NCBI RefSeq assembly: GCF_001544515.1
Contig: NZ_FCOL02000007.1
Span: forward strand, 1-64,000
Direction of reading: 5' to 3'
DNA: 64,000 nt
From: Caballeronia terrestris
GTDB taxonomy: Bacteria; Pseudomonadota; Gammaproteobacteria; Burkholderiales; Burkholderiaceae
Shown here: positions 9,549 to 21,560 of the stretch, in pieces
Layout of the letters: the number at the start of each line of letters is the position of its first letter
Numbering within the stretch: the first letter of the stretch is position 1
Program-made: the position numbers and the translations under genes
Notes under the pieces: generated by a model
Seen by the model: only the letters and a program-made list of their open reading frames with translations
The model's database searches: none
Told to the model about the DNA's origin: nothing

Positions 9549-10211
9549 TTACATCTTCTTCGCGCGAACCTGGCCGACGAGGAAGTCGAGCACCTGCGTC
9601 GTGCCCGGCAGGCTGTTGGTCATCGAGGGGCCGGTCTCGTACTTGCCCTGCACGATGAGCGTCGGCACGCCCTCGATCTTGTAGTCCGACAGCAGCTTGG
9701 TGTCGCGCTGCACGGCGCTTTGCGTCGAGAAGGAGTTGTACGCGTCCATGTACTTCTTCTTGTCGACGCCCTGCGTGGCCAGGAAATCGGCTTGCGCCTG
9801 CGGCGTCAGCAGATAGTTCTTCTTCACGTGGATTTCGTTGAAAATCACGGGCGTCAGCTTTTCGACGACGCCGAGCGCGTCCAGCGCGTGATACATCTTC
9901 GAGTGCGGGATGAAGTCGTCGCGGAAGGCGACCGGCACGCGCTTGAACACTACGTCCGGACCCTGCTTCTTGATCCACGTCTCGAGATACGGCTCGAATT
10001 CGTTGCAATGCGGGCAGCCGTACCAGAAGAACTCGGTGACTTCGATCTTGCCCGCCGCGTTGACGGGCTGCGCGGCCTGCAACACGGAGTAGTCCGTGCC
10101 GGAGACGGGCGCGGCAGGCGACGCGTGCGCCGCATTCATCGCGCCGATGGCGCCGATTGAGCCGATGGCGATTCCGAGGGAGACAGCAAGCGCACTGAAC
10201 TGTTTTTTCAT
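9549..10211 (-). CDS. dsbA: thiol:disulfide interchange protein DsbA
   Basis: Periplasmic oxidoreductase (220 residues) that introduces disulfide bonds into exported proteins. MKKQ at 10211 starts a standard signal peptide, with cleavage near AHA^SPAAP. The mature part has the thioredoxin-like fold with the active site GCPHCNEF and the cis-proline region EGVPTLIV. The motif is C-P-H-C, the usual DsbA type. It sits downstream of a SPOR-domain gene and argS on the same strand. An upstream in-frame extension exists but lacks a signal peptide and is not used. Confidence 0.95.
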   Translation of the reverse strand: MKKQFSALAVSLGIAIGSIGAIGAMNAAHASPAAPVSGTDYSVLQAAQPVNAAGKIEVTEFFWYGCPHCNEFEPYLETWIKKQGPDVVFKRVPVAFRDDFIPHSKMYHALDALGVVEKLTPVIFNEIHVKKNYLLTPQAQADFLATQGVDKKKYMDAYNSFSTQSAVQRDTKLLSDYKIEGVPTLIVQGKYETGPSMTNSLPGTTQVLDFLVGQVRAKKM

Positions 10212-10360
10212 GACGGGAAAGGTGCGTGAAGTGGTGCGTGAGTGGCGAGTGGCGCGTGGTCGGGCAAGGACGTCAGTGGGACATAAGACACTTAAGCCAA
10301 CCTTAAGCGGTGTTCCCAATCCGCGCCTTCGAAGCGATCGAAAGCGCGGTCAAGCGGTGC

Positions 10361-11140
10361 TTACTGCTTGGAGAAGCGGATCACGGCGGTATCGACGCCT
10401 GCATCGGAAAGACGCTGACGCACATTGTTCATGTCCTCGAACTTCGCAAACGGCCCGATGCGCACGCGATAGTACGTGACGCCGCCCGCATCGCGCTCGG
10501 TGACCTTCGACTCGAAGCCCTGGAAGCCGAGGCGCGCACGCTGCTGCTCGGCGTCGGCCTGGGTCTTGTACGCGCCCACTTGCAGGAAGTAGCCGGTGTT
10601 CGCATCGCCGGGAGCAGGCGGCGTGGCTTTCGCCGTCGCCGGGGCGGATGTGCCCTTCGCACCCGATGCGCTCGCCGTGCTCGTAGCCGACGGCGCACTC
10701 GCCGACGGCTTCTTCGCGATGGCGGCGCTCGTGCCCTGCGACGGCGCCGCAGGCTTCGGCGCCACGGCTACGCCATTTTCAGTCGACGGCGGCACTTCCA
10801 CGATCTGCGGCTCCTCGAACGTGCCCGATGATTGCGTCTGGCTGTTCGTCTGGCCGGGCGCGGTGTTCGGCGGCGCGGGCTGCGCGGCTTGCGGCACGGC
10901 TTGTCCAGGCGTCTTGCCCTGCAGCGGACGGTTCGGGTCGTACGGCTGGCCGTTGGCGGTCGTTGCGCCCGACTCGGACGCCGGCGGCGCGACCTTCGCG
11001 ACGAACGGCGTAGGCGCGCGCGTGATGTAGAGCGCGACGATGACCGCGATTGCAAGGCCGACGATCAAGCCCAGCACGATACCGAGAAAGGTGCCTCCGG
11101 TTTGCTTCGACTGCTTCGACGTGCTGCGTGGTTTTGCCAT
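10361..11140 (-). CDS. SPOR-domain membrane protein, FtsN-like
   Basis: Protein of 259 residues that probably binds denuded peptidoglycan at the division septum. A short cytoplasmic N-terminus rich in Lys/Ser is followed by one TM helix (about 20-44, GIVLGLIVGLAIAVIVALYI). A long Pro/Ala/Ser/Gln-rich periplasmic linker leads to a C-terminal SPOR domain (about 185-255, GYFLQVGAYKTQADAEQQRA). ATG at 11140 is chosen because AGGTGA precedes it. The alternative TTG six codons upstream lacks a site. The gene lies between argS and dsbA. The topology is that of FtsN, but I cannot prove orthology. Confidence 0.88.
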   Translation of the reverse strand: MAKPRSTSKQSKQTGGTFLGIVLGLIVGLAIAVIVALYITRAPTPFVAKVAPPASESGATTANGQPYDPNRPLQGKTPGQAVPQAAQPAPPNTAPGQTNSQTQSSGTFEEPQIVEVPPSTENGVAVAPKPAAPSQGTSAAIAKKPSASAPSATSTASASGAKGTSAPATAKATPPAPGDANTGYFLQVGAYKTQADAEQQRARLGFQGFESKVTERDAGGVTYYRVRIGPFAKFEDMNNVRQRLSDAGVDTAVIRFSKQ

Positions 11141-11286
11141 CTTATGATTCACCTGCAAAAAGTCTTCTGAATGGCCGACGATTATAACGGCGGCCCGAAG
11201 CGGGCCAGAGCACGGCCAGGCCGCCCGCGCGCGCCGAAAAATCCGAATTGCGCGACGGGCTGCGAAGCCGATGCACCGGGTGGCAA

Positions 11287-13071
11287 TTACATCTTGACGG
11301 GAGCGGACACGCCGATCGTGGCCAGGCCGTTCGCGAGCACCTGGCGCGTCGCCGCGAGCAATGCGATGCGCGCATTGCGCGGCGCCTCTTCATCGACGAG
11401 AACGCGCTCCGCATTGTAGAACGAGTGGAATTCACCAGCGAGGTCGCGCAAATAGAACGCGACCGCGTGCGGCGCGAGTTCGTCGGCAGCATTCGCGAGC
11501 ATGTCGGGGTATTCGGCGAGTTTGTTCAGGAGCGCCATCGCTCGTTCGCTCGACAGCGGCGCGAGATCGGCCTGGCCCGCCTGCGACAGGTCGCCTTGAT
11601 AGCGCGTCTGCCAGTCGGACAGGATCGTGCTGATGCGCGCGTGCGCGTACTGCACGTAGTAGACCGGGTTTTCGTCGTTTTGCTTGAGCGCGAGGTCGAT
11701 GTCGAAGATGAACTGCGTATCGGCTTTACGCGACACGAGGAAGAAGCGCACCGCGTCACGGCCGCGGCGGACGGTTTCCTCGTCCAGTTGATCCGGCGAC
11801 GCCTCGCTGCCCGGCGCCATCCCGCCCGACCATTCGATCAGGTCGCGCACCGTCACGTAGCTGCCCGCGCGCTTCGAGATCTTCACTTCCTGGCCGTCGC
11901 GCATCACGGTGACCATCTTGTGCAGCACGTAGTCGGGATAGCCCTTCGGAATGCCCACGCCCAGGCCCTGAAGCCCCGCACGCACCCGCGCGATCGTGCC
12001 GTGGTGGTCCGAGCCCTGCACGTTGATGACCTTCGTGAAGCCGCGCTCCCACTTCGCGACGTGGTACGCGACGTCCGGCACGAAGTACGTGTACGTGCCG
12101 TCGGTCTTGCGCATGACGCGGTCCTTGTCGTCGCCGTCGTCGGTCGTGCGCAGCCACAGCGCACCTTCCTGCTCGTACGTCTTGCCGGCGGCCACGAGCG
12201 CGTTCACCGTCGACTCGACGCGGCCTTCCTTGTACAGCGACGACTCCAGGTAGAACTGGTCGAATTTCACGCCGAACGCGGTCAAATCCATGTCCTGTTC
12301 GTGGCGCAGATAAGCCACGGCGAACACGCGGATCGCGTCCAGATCTTCGACGTCGCCTTTGCCCTTGACCGGGTCGCCGTCCTTCGCCGCGACGGTCGCG
12401 CCCGCGAGGTAGTCGCGCGCGATGTCGGCGATGTACTCGCCGTTGTACGCGGCTTCCGGCCAGTCCGCGTCGCCGGGCTTGAAGCCCCGGGCGCGCGCCT
12501 GCGTCGAGATCGCGAGGTTGTTGATCTGCACGCCGGCGTCGTTGTAGTAGAACTCGCGATGCACCGCATAGCCTTGCGTCGCCAGAAGGTTCGAGAGCGC
12601 GTCGCCGAGCGTGGCCTGGCGGCCGTGGCCGACGTGCAGCGGTCCGGTCGGATTCGCCGACACGAATTCGACCAGCACGCGCTTGCCTTCCTCGCGCGTC
12701 GAACGGCCGAACGCAGCGCCTTCGCCGAGTACGGCCGGGACCACCGCTTGCTTCGCGGCAGGGGCGAGACGCAGGTTGATGAAGCCCGGCCCGGCGACTT
12801 CGGCGGCTTCGACGAGACCCTTGGCGGCCGGATCCGCGAGCACGGCATCGACGATCTGCTGCGCGAGCTGGCGCGGATTCGCGCGCAGCGGCTTGGCGAG
12901 CTGCATCGCGACGTTCGATGCGACGTCGCCGTGGGCGGCGACCTTCGGACGTTCGAGGACGATCACCGGTTCGACGAACGCGGCTTCGGATGCGCCCTGC
13001 GTGGCGAGCGCGACTTGCTTGACCGCGTTGGTGAGGAGCGTGGCGAGGGTATGTTTGTGTGCGGGCAGCAT
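11287..13071 (-). CDS. argS: arginyl-tRNA synthetase
   Basis: Class I aminoacyl-tRNA synthetase of 594 residues that charges tRNA-Arg. Visible features are the N-terminal Arg-tRNA synthetase additional domain (about 1-90) and the ATP-binding HIGH-type motif in [15 protein letters not shown] (about 125-140). The anticodon-binding DALR domain is at the C-terminus, in the HARISTIL to [16 protein letters not shown] region. Length is typical. It is the first gene of a minus-strand run with the SPOR protein, dsbA and the SDR. Confidence 0.97.
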   Translation of the reverse strand: MLPAHKHTLATLLTNAVKQVALATQGASEAAFVEPVIVLERPKVAAHGDVASNVAMQLAKPLRANPRQLAQQIVDAVLADPAAKGLVEAAEVAGPGFINLRLAPAAKQAVVPAVLGEGAAFGRSTREEGKRVLVEFVSANPTGPLHVGHGRQATLGDALSNLLATQGYAVHREFYYNDAGVQINNLAISTQARARGFKPGDADWPEAAYNGEYIADIARDYLAGATVAAKDGDPVKGKGDVEDLDAIRVFAVAYLRHEQDMDLTAFGVKFDQFYLESSLYKEGRVESTVNALVAAGKTYEQEGALWLRTTDDGDDKDRVMRKTDGTYTYFVPDVAYHVAKWERGFTKVINVQGSDHHGTIARVRAGLQGLGVGIPKGYPDYVLHKMVTVMRDGQEVKISKRAGSYVTVRDLIEWSGGMAPGSEASPDQLDEETVRRGRDAVRFFLVSRKADTQFIFDIDLALKQNDENPVYYVQYAHARISTILSDWQTRYQGDLSQAGQADLAPLSSERAMALLNKLAEYPDMLANAADELAPHAVAFYLRDLAGEFHSFYNAERVLVDEEAPRNARIALLAATRQVLANGLATIGVSAPVKM

Positions 13072-13224
13072 GCTGAGTGATCCAGTGGACCGGGTCCGGT
13101 GTGATGTGGCGTGACGCGGCGCCTTGGCCGGTGTGGAACCGAGGCATAGGGCAAACGGACGTCGGCGGGCGCGAGCCCTACAAATTGCGACGATTCCGAT
13201 TGCCTTCGATGTCGAAAACGGATT

Positions 13225-13238
13225 TTAGCAGGTGCTAA
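13225..13238. promoter_or_regulatory. small dyad in the argS / DUF1840 divergent promoter region
   Basis: TTAGCAGGTGCTAA is a perfect 6-bp inverted repeat with a 2-bp spacer. It is flanked by two direct copies of ATGTCGAA (13209-13216 and 13240-13247). It lies between divergently transcribed argS and the DUF1840 gene. It could be an operator or promoter element. No regulator is suggested by the sequence. Confidence 0.3.
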
Positions 13239-13349
13239 TATGTCGAATCAGGGTCGTCGTCAGGGAAACAGTCAGGGGAGCCCACGCGGCGCGGCACAGT
13301 CGGCCGGCGCGTTTCGCCAACCACCCAACATAAGGAAAAGGACCTTGCC

Positions 13350-13676
13350 ATGCTGATCACATTCAAAACCAGCGCCGCACCGGACGTCATGATGCTGGAG
13401 AACCTGGCTGAGTATCTGCTCGGCATCATCGGCAAGCATCTGGGGCCTCGCGGTGTCATCACGCACGACGAGTTGCCCGGTGCGATCGAGAAGCTGGAAG
13501 CTGCCGTCGTCACCGACAAGAAAGAGCGCGCCGAGCACGACGGGCACTTTCACGAAGGCGAAGCGGGCCATGAGCCGCACGAGATTCCGATCGGCCTCGC
13601 GCAGCGCGCGTATCCGTTTCTCGACATGCTCCGCCTCGCGCAGAAAGCGAACACGGATATCTTATGGGGCGTGTGA
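13350..13676 (+). CDS. DUF1840 family protein
   Basis: Small cytoplasmic protein (108 residues) of unknown function. It begins MLITFKTSAAPDVMM and ends with LAQKANTDILWGV, both characteristic of the DUF1840 family found in betaproteobacteria. A His/Glu-rich central stretch (EHDGHFHEGEAGHEPHE) could bind metal. AAGGACC precedes the ATG. It is a single-gene unit ended by a bidirectional terminator. Confidence 0.85.
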   Translation: MLITFKTSAAPDVMMLENLAEYLLGIIGKHLGPRGVITHDELPGAIEKLEAAVVTDKKERAEHDGHFHEGEAGHEPHEIPIGLAQRAYPFLDMLRLAQKANTDILWGV

Positions 13677-13727
13677 CGGTGAATTAAGGAGGCGCTGAAT
13701 CTGCACGTCTTCTTTTCGCAGCGCAAG

Positions 13728-13765
13728 AAAAACCCCGCATCGGTTTGTGACGATGCGGGGTTTTT
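13728..13765. terminator. bidirectional terminator
   Basis: The left arm (13728-13742, A-run then CCCCGCATCG) pairs perfectly over 15 bp with 13751-13765 (CGATGCGGGG then a T-run) around an 8-nt loop. It serves the DUF1840 gene on the plus strand and the small exported-peptide gene on the minus strand. Confidence 0.9.
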
Positions 13766-13781
13766 GTCTGACGGGCGAAGG

Positions 13782-13982
13782 TTATTGGGACTGACCGTTG
13801 GTGGTGGATGACGGCGCGCTCGCGCCTTTCTTCGCCTTGGGCTTCTTCGGTTTCTTCTTGTGCTCGGTCATCGGCGGCGAATATGACGACACGGCGCTCG
13901 CGGTCTGGGCGAACGCGACTGAACTACCGGACGTGAACAGGACAGCGGCGGCAACGGCTACGACGGGCGTCAGCTTCTTCAT
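13782..13982 (-). CDS. small exported Lys-rich hypothetical protein
   Basis: Peptide of 66 residues. A clear signal peptide (MKKLTPVVAVAAAVLF...) has a predicted cleavage near VAFA^QTAS. The mature part of about 40 residues is rich in Lys and Pro (EHKKKPKKPKAKK) and ends in Ser/Thr/Gln. No family is recognised. The strongly basic mature chain could bind envelope polyanions, but this is speculation. It is flanked by a terminator on its 3' side. Confidence 0.65.
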   Translation of the reverse strand: MKKLTPVVAVAAAVLFTSGSSVAFAQTASAVSSYSPPMTEHKKKPKKPKAKKGASAPSSTTNGQSQ

Positions 13983-14123
13983 GCGGCTTTCTCCGGGACT
14001 ATTGAAATTGCGTGACCGTCGCCATGACGGGCATTCGCAACGGCAAGTCTACGTAAAACAATAATTCGTGGTCGCGCCGCGCGCTGTTTTTCAATATCAC
14101 ACGGCGCGTATGTCGCAAGGGTG

Positions 14124-16841
<2,718 letters not shown>

Positions 16842-16866
16842 GGTGTGCTGTGTGTGGTTGTCGTGA

Positions 16867-17940
16867 TCAGGCCGCGTCGCGATAGTGCGACGGCCATTTG
16901 CGCGGCTTCACCTCGGCGAGCGCCTTCGCTATCTCCGCAATATGCTCCGGCGTCGTCCCGCAGCACCCGCCCGCGAGATTCACCAATCCGGCTTCCGCGA
17001 ACTCCTTCAGCAACCCCGACGTCACATCCGGCGTCTCATCGAACCCCGTATCGCTCATCGGATTGGGCAGGCCCGCATTCGGATAACACGACACGTACGT
17101 ATCGCAGAGCTTCGCCAGTTCCGCGATATACGGCCGCATCAGCGCCGCGCCCAGCGCGCAGTTCAGCCCGAACGTCAACGGCCGAGCGTGGCGCAGCGAG
17201 TTCCAGAACGCCTCGACCGTCTGACCCGACAGAATCCGGCCCGACGCATCCGTCACCGTGCCCGAAATCATGATCGGCAGGAGTTCGCCGGTGTCCTCAA
17301 ACAGTTCATCGAGTGCAAAAAGCGCGGCCTTCGCGTTCAGCGTGTCGAAAATCGTCTCGACAAGGAACAGGTCGCAGCCCGCGTCGAGCAGCGCCTTTGC
17401 CTGCTCGTAATAAGCCACGCGCAATTCGTCGAACGTCACGTTACGCGCGGCCGGATCGTTGACGTCGGGCGAAATGCTCGCGGTCTTCGGCGTAGGTCCG
17501 ATCGCGCCCGCTACGAAGCGCGGTTTGTCCGGTGTCGAGTATTTGTCGCAGGCCTCGCGTGCGAGTTTCACCGACTCGCGATTCATCTCGGCGGCGAGTT
17601 CCTCCATCCCGTAATCCGCTTGCGCGACGCGCGTCGCGCCGAACGTGTTCGTCTCGACGATATCCGCGCCTGCCGCCAGGTACTGCTCGTGGATCTCGCG
17701 AATCACGTGCGGCTGCGTGATCGACAGCAGTTCGTTGTTGCCCTTGATGTCGCGATCGATGTCTTTGAACCGCTCGCCGCGATACGCCGCTTCGTCCAGT
17801 TTGTAGCGCTGGATCATCGTGCCCATCGCGCCGTCGAGGATCAGGATGCGCTGTTGCAGCAGTGCGGGCAGCGTTGCGCCGCGCGTGTAGGCGCGGCGGG
17901 ACGAGGCGGCAGCGGTGGTCGGAGTGGCAGTCTGGTTCAT
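16867..17940 (-). CDS. metH: methionine synthase, homocysteine S-methyltransferase domain (split MetH, N-terminal part)
   Basis: Homocysteine-binding module of B12-dependent methionine synthase (357 residues). [10 protein letters not shown] starts the barrel, and the zinc cysteines are seen in GLNCALGA and in [14 protein letters not shown] at 17940 (MNQTATP) is preferred. Upstream in-frame codons would add a non-conserved tail. The next gene supplies the folate, cobalamin and activation domains. Both partners keep their conserved residues, so the split looks functional rather than a broken gene. Confidence 0.93.
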   Translation of the reverse strand: MNQTATPTTAAASSRRAYTRGATLPALLQQRILILDGAMGTMIQRYKLDEAAYRGERFKDIDRDIKGNNELLSITQPHVIREIHEQYLAAGADIVETNTFGATRVAQADYGMEELAAEMNRESVKLAREACDKYSTPDKPRFVAGAIGPTPKTASISPDVNDPAARNVTFDELRVAYYEQAKALLDAGCDLFLVETIFDTLNAKAALFALDELFEDTGELLPIMISGTVTDASGRILSGQTVEAFWNSLRHARPLTFGLNCALGAALMRPYIAELAKLCDTYVSCYPNAGLPNPMSDTGFDETPDVTSGLLKEFAEAGLVNLAGGCCGTTPEHIAEIAKALAEVKPRKWPSHYRDAA

Positions 17941-18051
17941 GACGGACGGGCTCGCACCAGTAGGAGGAAATGAGCCTGTCATTGTAGCCGGACAGACGTT
18001 CAGGCGTTGTCCACGCGGGGCCTCGGGTGACATTCAAGGTGCCGGAAAACG

Positions 18052-18081
18052 AAAAACCCCGCCGCTTGCGCGACGGGGTTC
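18052..18081 (-). terminator. intrinsic terminator after the DUF3567 gene
   Basis: On the minus strand a GC stem (AACCCCG paired with CGGGGTT, extended by CGC/GCG across one mismatch) is followed by a T-run. It lies 40 bp beyond the stop of the DUF3567 gene and separates it from metH downstream. Confidence 0.75.
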
Positions 18082-18120
18082 ATGGCGTGTCACCTGTTAC
18101 ATAACAATGAAGCTAAACGA

Positions 18121-18378
18121 TCAGTGAAGGATCACCGGCTGGTTCATCAGAATATCGAACTGACCGAGAAATTCGTCGACGTCTTCGAGCGACTGCTCCT
18201 CTTCGATCAGCTTCTGTACGTGTTCGCGAAACTTGGCCGCCAGTGCACCGTCGATGAAAATTTCACGCTGCATGTTCTTGTCGACAATCTCATAGCCACC
18301 GGCCTTCATGGCCAGATGGTTGTCTTGCGGCGGAAATTCGACGACACAATAGTTAGGGCTGTTGTAGATCATTTGCAT
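18121..18378 (-). CDS. DUF3567 family protein
   Basis: Small protein (85 residues), MQMIYNSPNYCVVEFPPQ..., matching the betaproteobacterial DUF3567 family. It is an acidic protein with a helical C-terminal half (FREHVQKLIEEEQSLEDVDEFLGQFD) and no signal peptide. AAGGAG lies 8 nt upstream of the ATG at 18378 and decides the start over an upstream in-frame codon. Function unknown. Confidence 0.85.
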   Translation of the reverse strand: MQMIYNSPNYCVVEFPPQDNHLAMKAGGYEIVDKNMQREIFIDGALAAKFREHVQKLIEEEQSLEDVDEFLGQFDILMNQPVILH

Positions 18379-18492
18379 GGCGACACTCCTTATTCCTGTT
18401 GCTCCTGGCATTCTGCACCGTAGATGGAGCGCTTGGGTTGGAATTCAAGGGGTGGCCTCGACGTGTTGCCAAAAGCCCATCGAGGCTTACTT

Positions 18493-19281
18493 TCAGACAG
18501 AACTACGCAGGAAAGTTCCAAGCAGCGCGGTGAATTGCGTGGACGCTTCGATCGGCGACAGATGTGCAGCGTCGAGTGTTTCAAAAAGGGCACCCGGAAC
18601 AGCGTCGGCGATCGCCTTCGACTCAGCATTTGGCGTGCCCGTGTCGTGCCCTCCGGCGACGACCAAAGTGGGCTTCACCACAAAGGCGAGCTTTTTACGC
18701 ACATCGAAACCTCGGATGGCTTCCGCCGCGCGTGCGAATCCTTCCGATGGCGTACGCATGATCGTCTCCGCGATCTGCTCGACGACTTCGGGATGCCGCT
18801 GGCGGAACTCCGCCGTGAGCCATCGTTCGAGCGTTGCATCCACGATACTCGCAGTCCCGTTTTCGCGCACGGATGCCGCGCGCTGCGTGAAATTCGGGCG
18901 CGCTTCCTCACGAATGTAAGCCGGCGCGCCGACGACGGTAAGCGTATCGACGAGGTCCGCGTGATCGGCGGCGAACTGCTGCGCGACCATCCCGCCGATC
19001 GACAACCCCACCACATGCGTGCACGGTGCACCGAGCTTGTGCAGAAGTTCGGCGAGATCATCGGAAAGTTGTTCGATGCTGAAAGCATCGGGCGACGCCG
19101 CTGTTTTCCCGTGGCCGCGCAGGTCGTAGCGCAGCACGGTGAAATCGTTTCTGAAGTAACCGGCCTGTTGGTCCCACACCGACAGATCACCCGCCAACTG
19201 GTGAATGAACGTCAGCCAGGGGCCGCCGCCTTCGTTGCTCAGCACATATCGCGTGTCGATACCGTTGATCGTCACCTGCAT
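18493..19281 (-). CDS. alpha/beta hydrolase (enol-lactonase-like)
   Basis: Hydrolase of 262 residues. The nucleophile elbow is in VVGLSIGGMVAQ (about residue 100), the acid in VVAGGHDTGTP and the catalytic histidine in LDAAHLSPIE. Overall it resembles 3-oxoadipate enol-lactonases (DQQAGYFRNDFTVLRYDLRGHGKT). No other protocatechuate genes are adjacent, so the substrate is uncertain. The start at 19281 gives MQVTINGIDTRY, the natural first strand. GGAG lies upstream. Confidence 0.85.
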   Translation of the reverse strand: MQVTINGIDTRYVLSNEGGGPWLTFIHQLAGDLSVWDQQAGYFRNDFTVLRYDLRGHGKTAASPDAFSIEQLSDDLAELLHKLGAPCTHVVGLSIGGMVAQQFAADHADLVDTLTVVGAPAYIREEARPNFTQRAASVRENGTASIVDATLERWLTAEFRQRHPEVVEQIAETIMRTPSEGFARAAEAIRGFDVRKKLAFVVKPTLVVAGGHDTGTPNAESKAIADAVPGALFETLDAAHLSPIEASTQFTALLGTFLRSSV

Positions 19282-19333
19282 GTTGTCTCCGTAAAGAATG
19301 CGTTCGCAGATCGCGCCCCGAACTCCGTTCGGC

Positions 19334-20542
19334 CTATGGCTTCTCGGTCTGCAACGGCCCGGGTGCGGATTCGTCTGACGCATCCGGCGTGCCCGGGGCG
19401 CCAGTTTCGACGCCATCGGGCGATGCAACAGGCGTGGCCAGCGCCGGTAGCTTGCCGCGCCAGAGCAATTCGATCTGCATGCCGTTCGGTTCCGTCTGCA
19501 CGATGCGCACGGGCAGCCAGCCGAGCGAAGGTGCGAGCCACACGTCGATGCGCCGCCGGTCGCCTTCGCGGCGCGGCAGGCGCGTGAAGTGCCGCGCGCC
19601 GACCGATCCGCCGCGCGCCTGCACGTTTTCATCGGCTACGGTGACGAACGACCAGGCTTCGCTGCTGTCGTTGTCGGCGACGCTGAACTGGCGTGTCACG
19701 CCCGGCTTGTACGTGTCGGGCGCGCCGCGCACCAGGCTCGCGAGCTGCATGAAGACGCTGAAACGGTCCTGCGCGCCGTCGGCGAGCGGATTGTTCGCCG
19801 GCGTGCGCGTGTAGACAAGTTGCTTCGTTTCGCGGTCGAACACAGTGACATCGGCGGCACGGCGGCCGCGCTGCTCGGAATATTGCTCCGGCGCGACGCC
19901 GAAACGATCGATGTGACCCTTGCTCGAATAGACATACGGTCCGACGAACGGAATCGGGATCGAGACGACCATTTCGTAATGCTGGCCGTCGTTGATCCAG
20001 TGGATCGTGCCGGTCTGGTTCATCATGCCGTTCACAAGCGTGTCGTAGCGCAATTCGCCGCTTGGAGGGACGTCGAATTTGTCGCCGGGGACGGTCGGGG
20101 CGGGCGGGACGGGCGGGGCCGGCTGCGCGGCTTGGGCTGCGGCGGTCGCGCTGGCCGCCGATGCAACCGCAGCCGCCGTGGCCGTCGCCTGCGCATCCGG
20201 TTCATCGCGCGGGATGCTGATCGTCGGCGCGGCGGGCTTTTGCGTAGCAACGGGCGCTGGCTTCGGCGTAGGCTTTACGACTGGCGTTGGCGCCGGAGCC
20301 GGAACAGGCGCCTGCTCAACCGGCTTCGCCGTCAGCAACTCGACTTGCACCGGCACATCGTCGACCGGCGGCGGATTGATTACGTTGCCATTGCGCCCGA
20401 CCCAGCGCGCAGCGCCCCAATGCAGCGCGAGGACGGCGAGCAGCACCAACGCCCAGCGTCCCCAGCGGCGAGGGGCTTTCGCATCAAGGGCATCGGACGA
20501 ATCGGAGGCGCTCTGGGGACGGCGAAACAAGGGAAACGGCAT
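19334..20542 (-). CDS. DUF3108 family membrane-anchored protein
   Basis: Protein of about 402 residues. A short basic N-terminus is followed by one TM helix (WALVLLAVLALHWGAARWV). A long Pro/Ala/Lys/Thr-rich periplasmic linker follows (about 60-150), then a C-terminal beta-rich DUF3108 domain (GELRYDTLVNGMMNQTGTIHW... to PNGMQIELLWRGKLP). The function is unknown. Such proteins are thought to be envelope proteins. ATG at 20542 is used, and GTG two codons upstream is equally possible. It is 77 bp downstream of the IclR regulator gene on the same strand. Confidence 0.75.
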   Translation of the reverse strand: MPFPLFRRPQSASDSSDALDAKAPRRWGRWALVLLAVLALHWGAARWVGRNGNVINPPPVDDVPVQVELLTAKPVEQAPVPAPAPTPVVKPTPKPAPVATQKPAAPTISIPRDEPDAQATATAAAVASAASATAAAQAAQPAPPVPPAPTVPGDKFDVPPSGELRYDTLVNGMMNQTGTIHWINDGQHYEMVVSIPIPFVGPYVYSSKGHIDRFGVAPEQYSEQRGRRAADVTVFDRETKQLVYTRTPANNPLADGAQDRFSVFMQLASLVRGAPDTYKPGVTRQFSVADNDSSEAWSFVTVADENVQARGGSVGARHFTRLPRREGDRRRIDVWLAPSLGWLPVRIVQTEPNGMQIELLWRGKLPALATPVASPDGVETGAPGTPDASDESAPGPLQTEKP

Positions 20543-20619
20543 GAACACTCAGCGATGCGTGAAGAAAACCAAACGCGTATGACACCCCGTGAGAAAGCGA
20601 TGTTCCGCAAGCTTCGCCA

Positions 20620-21447
20620 TTAACGCTCGTGATCCGTATAGCCCAACTGATACGAAAGATTCGCCGCACACGTGCGCAAGGCCGAATCGATTTCGCCGCC
20701 CCAGCGGGTATCGAACGCGCCTTCGTGTCCGAGCGCGATCAAACCGAGCGCGAGATCGCCGGTCGAATCCAAGACGGGCGTGCAGAACGCGTGGATCGTC
20801 GGCAGCAGCATGCCTTCCACGCGCGCCGCGCCGTGAGCGCGCACGTCCGCCAGCACCGGCTCGATGTCCGCGATCGACTGCCGCGTCGCCGCGAGTTCGC
20901 GCGTGAGCAGCGCCTCGGTCTTGCTGCGCGGCAGATACGCGGCGAACAGCAAGCCCGTCGCCGAAGACAAAAGCGGCATCACGTCGCCGAGTTTCAGCGA
21001 TGCCTTCGCCGGATAGCTCGACTCCATCCAGTGGACGACGGTCGGCCCCTGATTGCCCCACACCGCGATGCCGACGGTCTGATCGAGCCGGTCGCGCAAT
21101 TCGGACATCGCGATGCGCGCGAGCTTCACGCCATCGACGCGCGCGAGCCGTGCCAGCCCCATCTGCAAAGCGAAGCCACCGAGTTCGTAGCGTCCGGAGA
21201 CCGGGTCCTGCGACGCGAGCCCGAGTCGCTGAAAGCTCACCAGATACCGATGCGCCTTCGCCGGGCTCATGCCTGCGCGCTGCGCGAGGTCGCGCAGCAT
21301 CATCGCGCGCGGCTCGTTGGTGAGTACGTCGAGCAGGCGAAAACCCACTTCGATCGACTGGATGCCGGAGCGCGCCTTTTCTTCCGTAGCGTCAGCGGGA
21401 TCGGCTTCGTCGGTTTCGTCTGCGGGGGAAGGAAGATTCGAGGACAT
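20620..21447 (-). CDS. IclR family transcriptional regulator
   Basis: DNA-binding regulator of 275 residues. An N-terminal winged helix (about 30-90, MLRDLAQRAGMSPAKAHRYLVSFQRLGL) precedes the IclR effector domain (about 110-270, including LPTIHAFCTPVLDSTGDLALGL). It is transcribed divergently from the fumarylacetoacetase-family gene 113 bp away. By the usual logic of this family it probably controls that cluster (hydrolase, binding protein, enoyl-CoA hydratase). ATG at 21447 gives the usual short acidic leader. Confidence 0.92.
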   Translation of the reverse strand: MSSNLPSPADETDEADPADATEEKARSGIQSIEVGFRLLDVLTNEPRAMMLRDLAQRAGMSPAKAHRYLVSFQRLGLASQDPVSGRYELGGFALQMGLARLARVDGVKLARIAMSELRDRLDQTVGIAVWGNQGPTVVHWMESSYPAKASLKLGDVMPLLSSATGLLFAAYLPRSKTEALLTRELAATRQSIADIEPVLADVRAHGAARVEGMLLPTIHAFCTPVLDSTGDLALGLIALGHEGAFDTRWGGEIDSALRTCAANLSYQLGYTDHER

Positions 21448-21560
21448 TGAACGTACGCAAAAGTCGCCTGAAAACGAACGGCAGAACCGCGCCGCGGATT
21501 CACCATCGTAAAATAGATTTCCTTTATCGTCACCCGACATCACCGAAACCGAACCACCCT

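Noticed and set aside
11248..13080. Long plus-strand open frame opposite argS
   Set aside because: Shadow frame of argS with no recognisable protein features.
17941..18050. Cobalamin or SAM riboswitch upstream of metH
   Set aside because: The leader is short and shows no B12-box or SAM-aptamer consensus that I can recognise.
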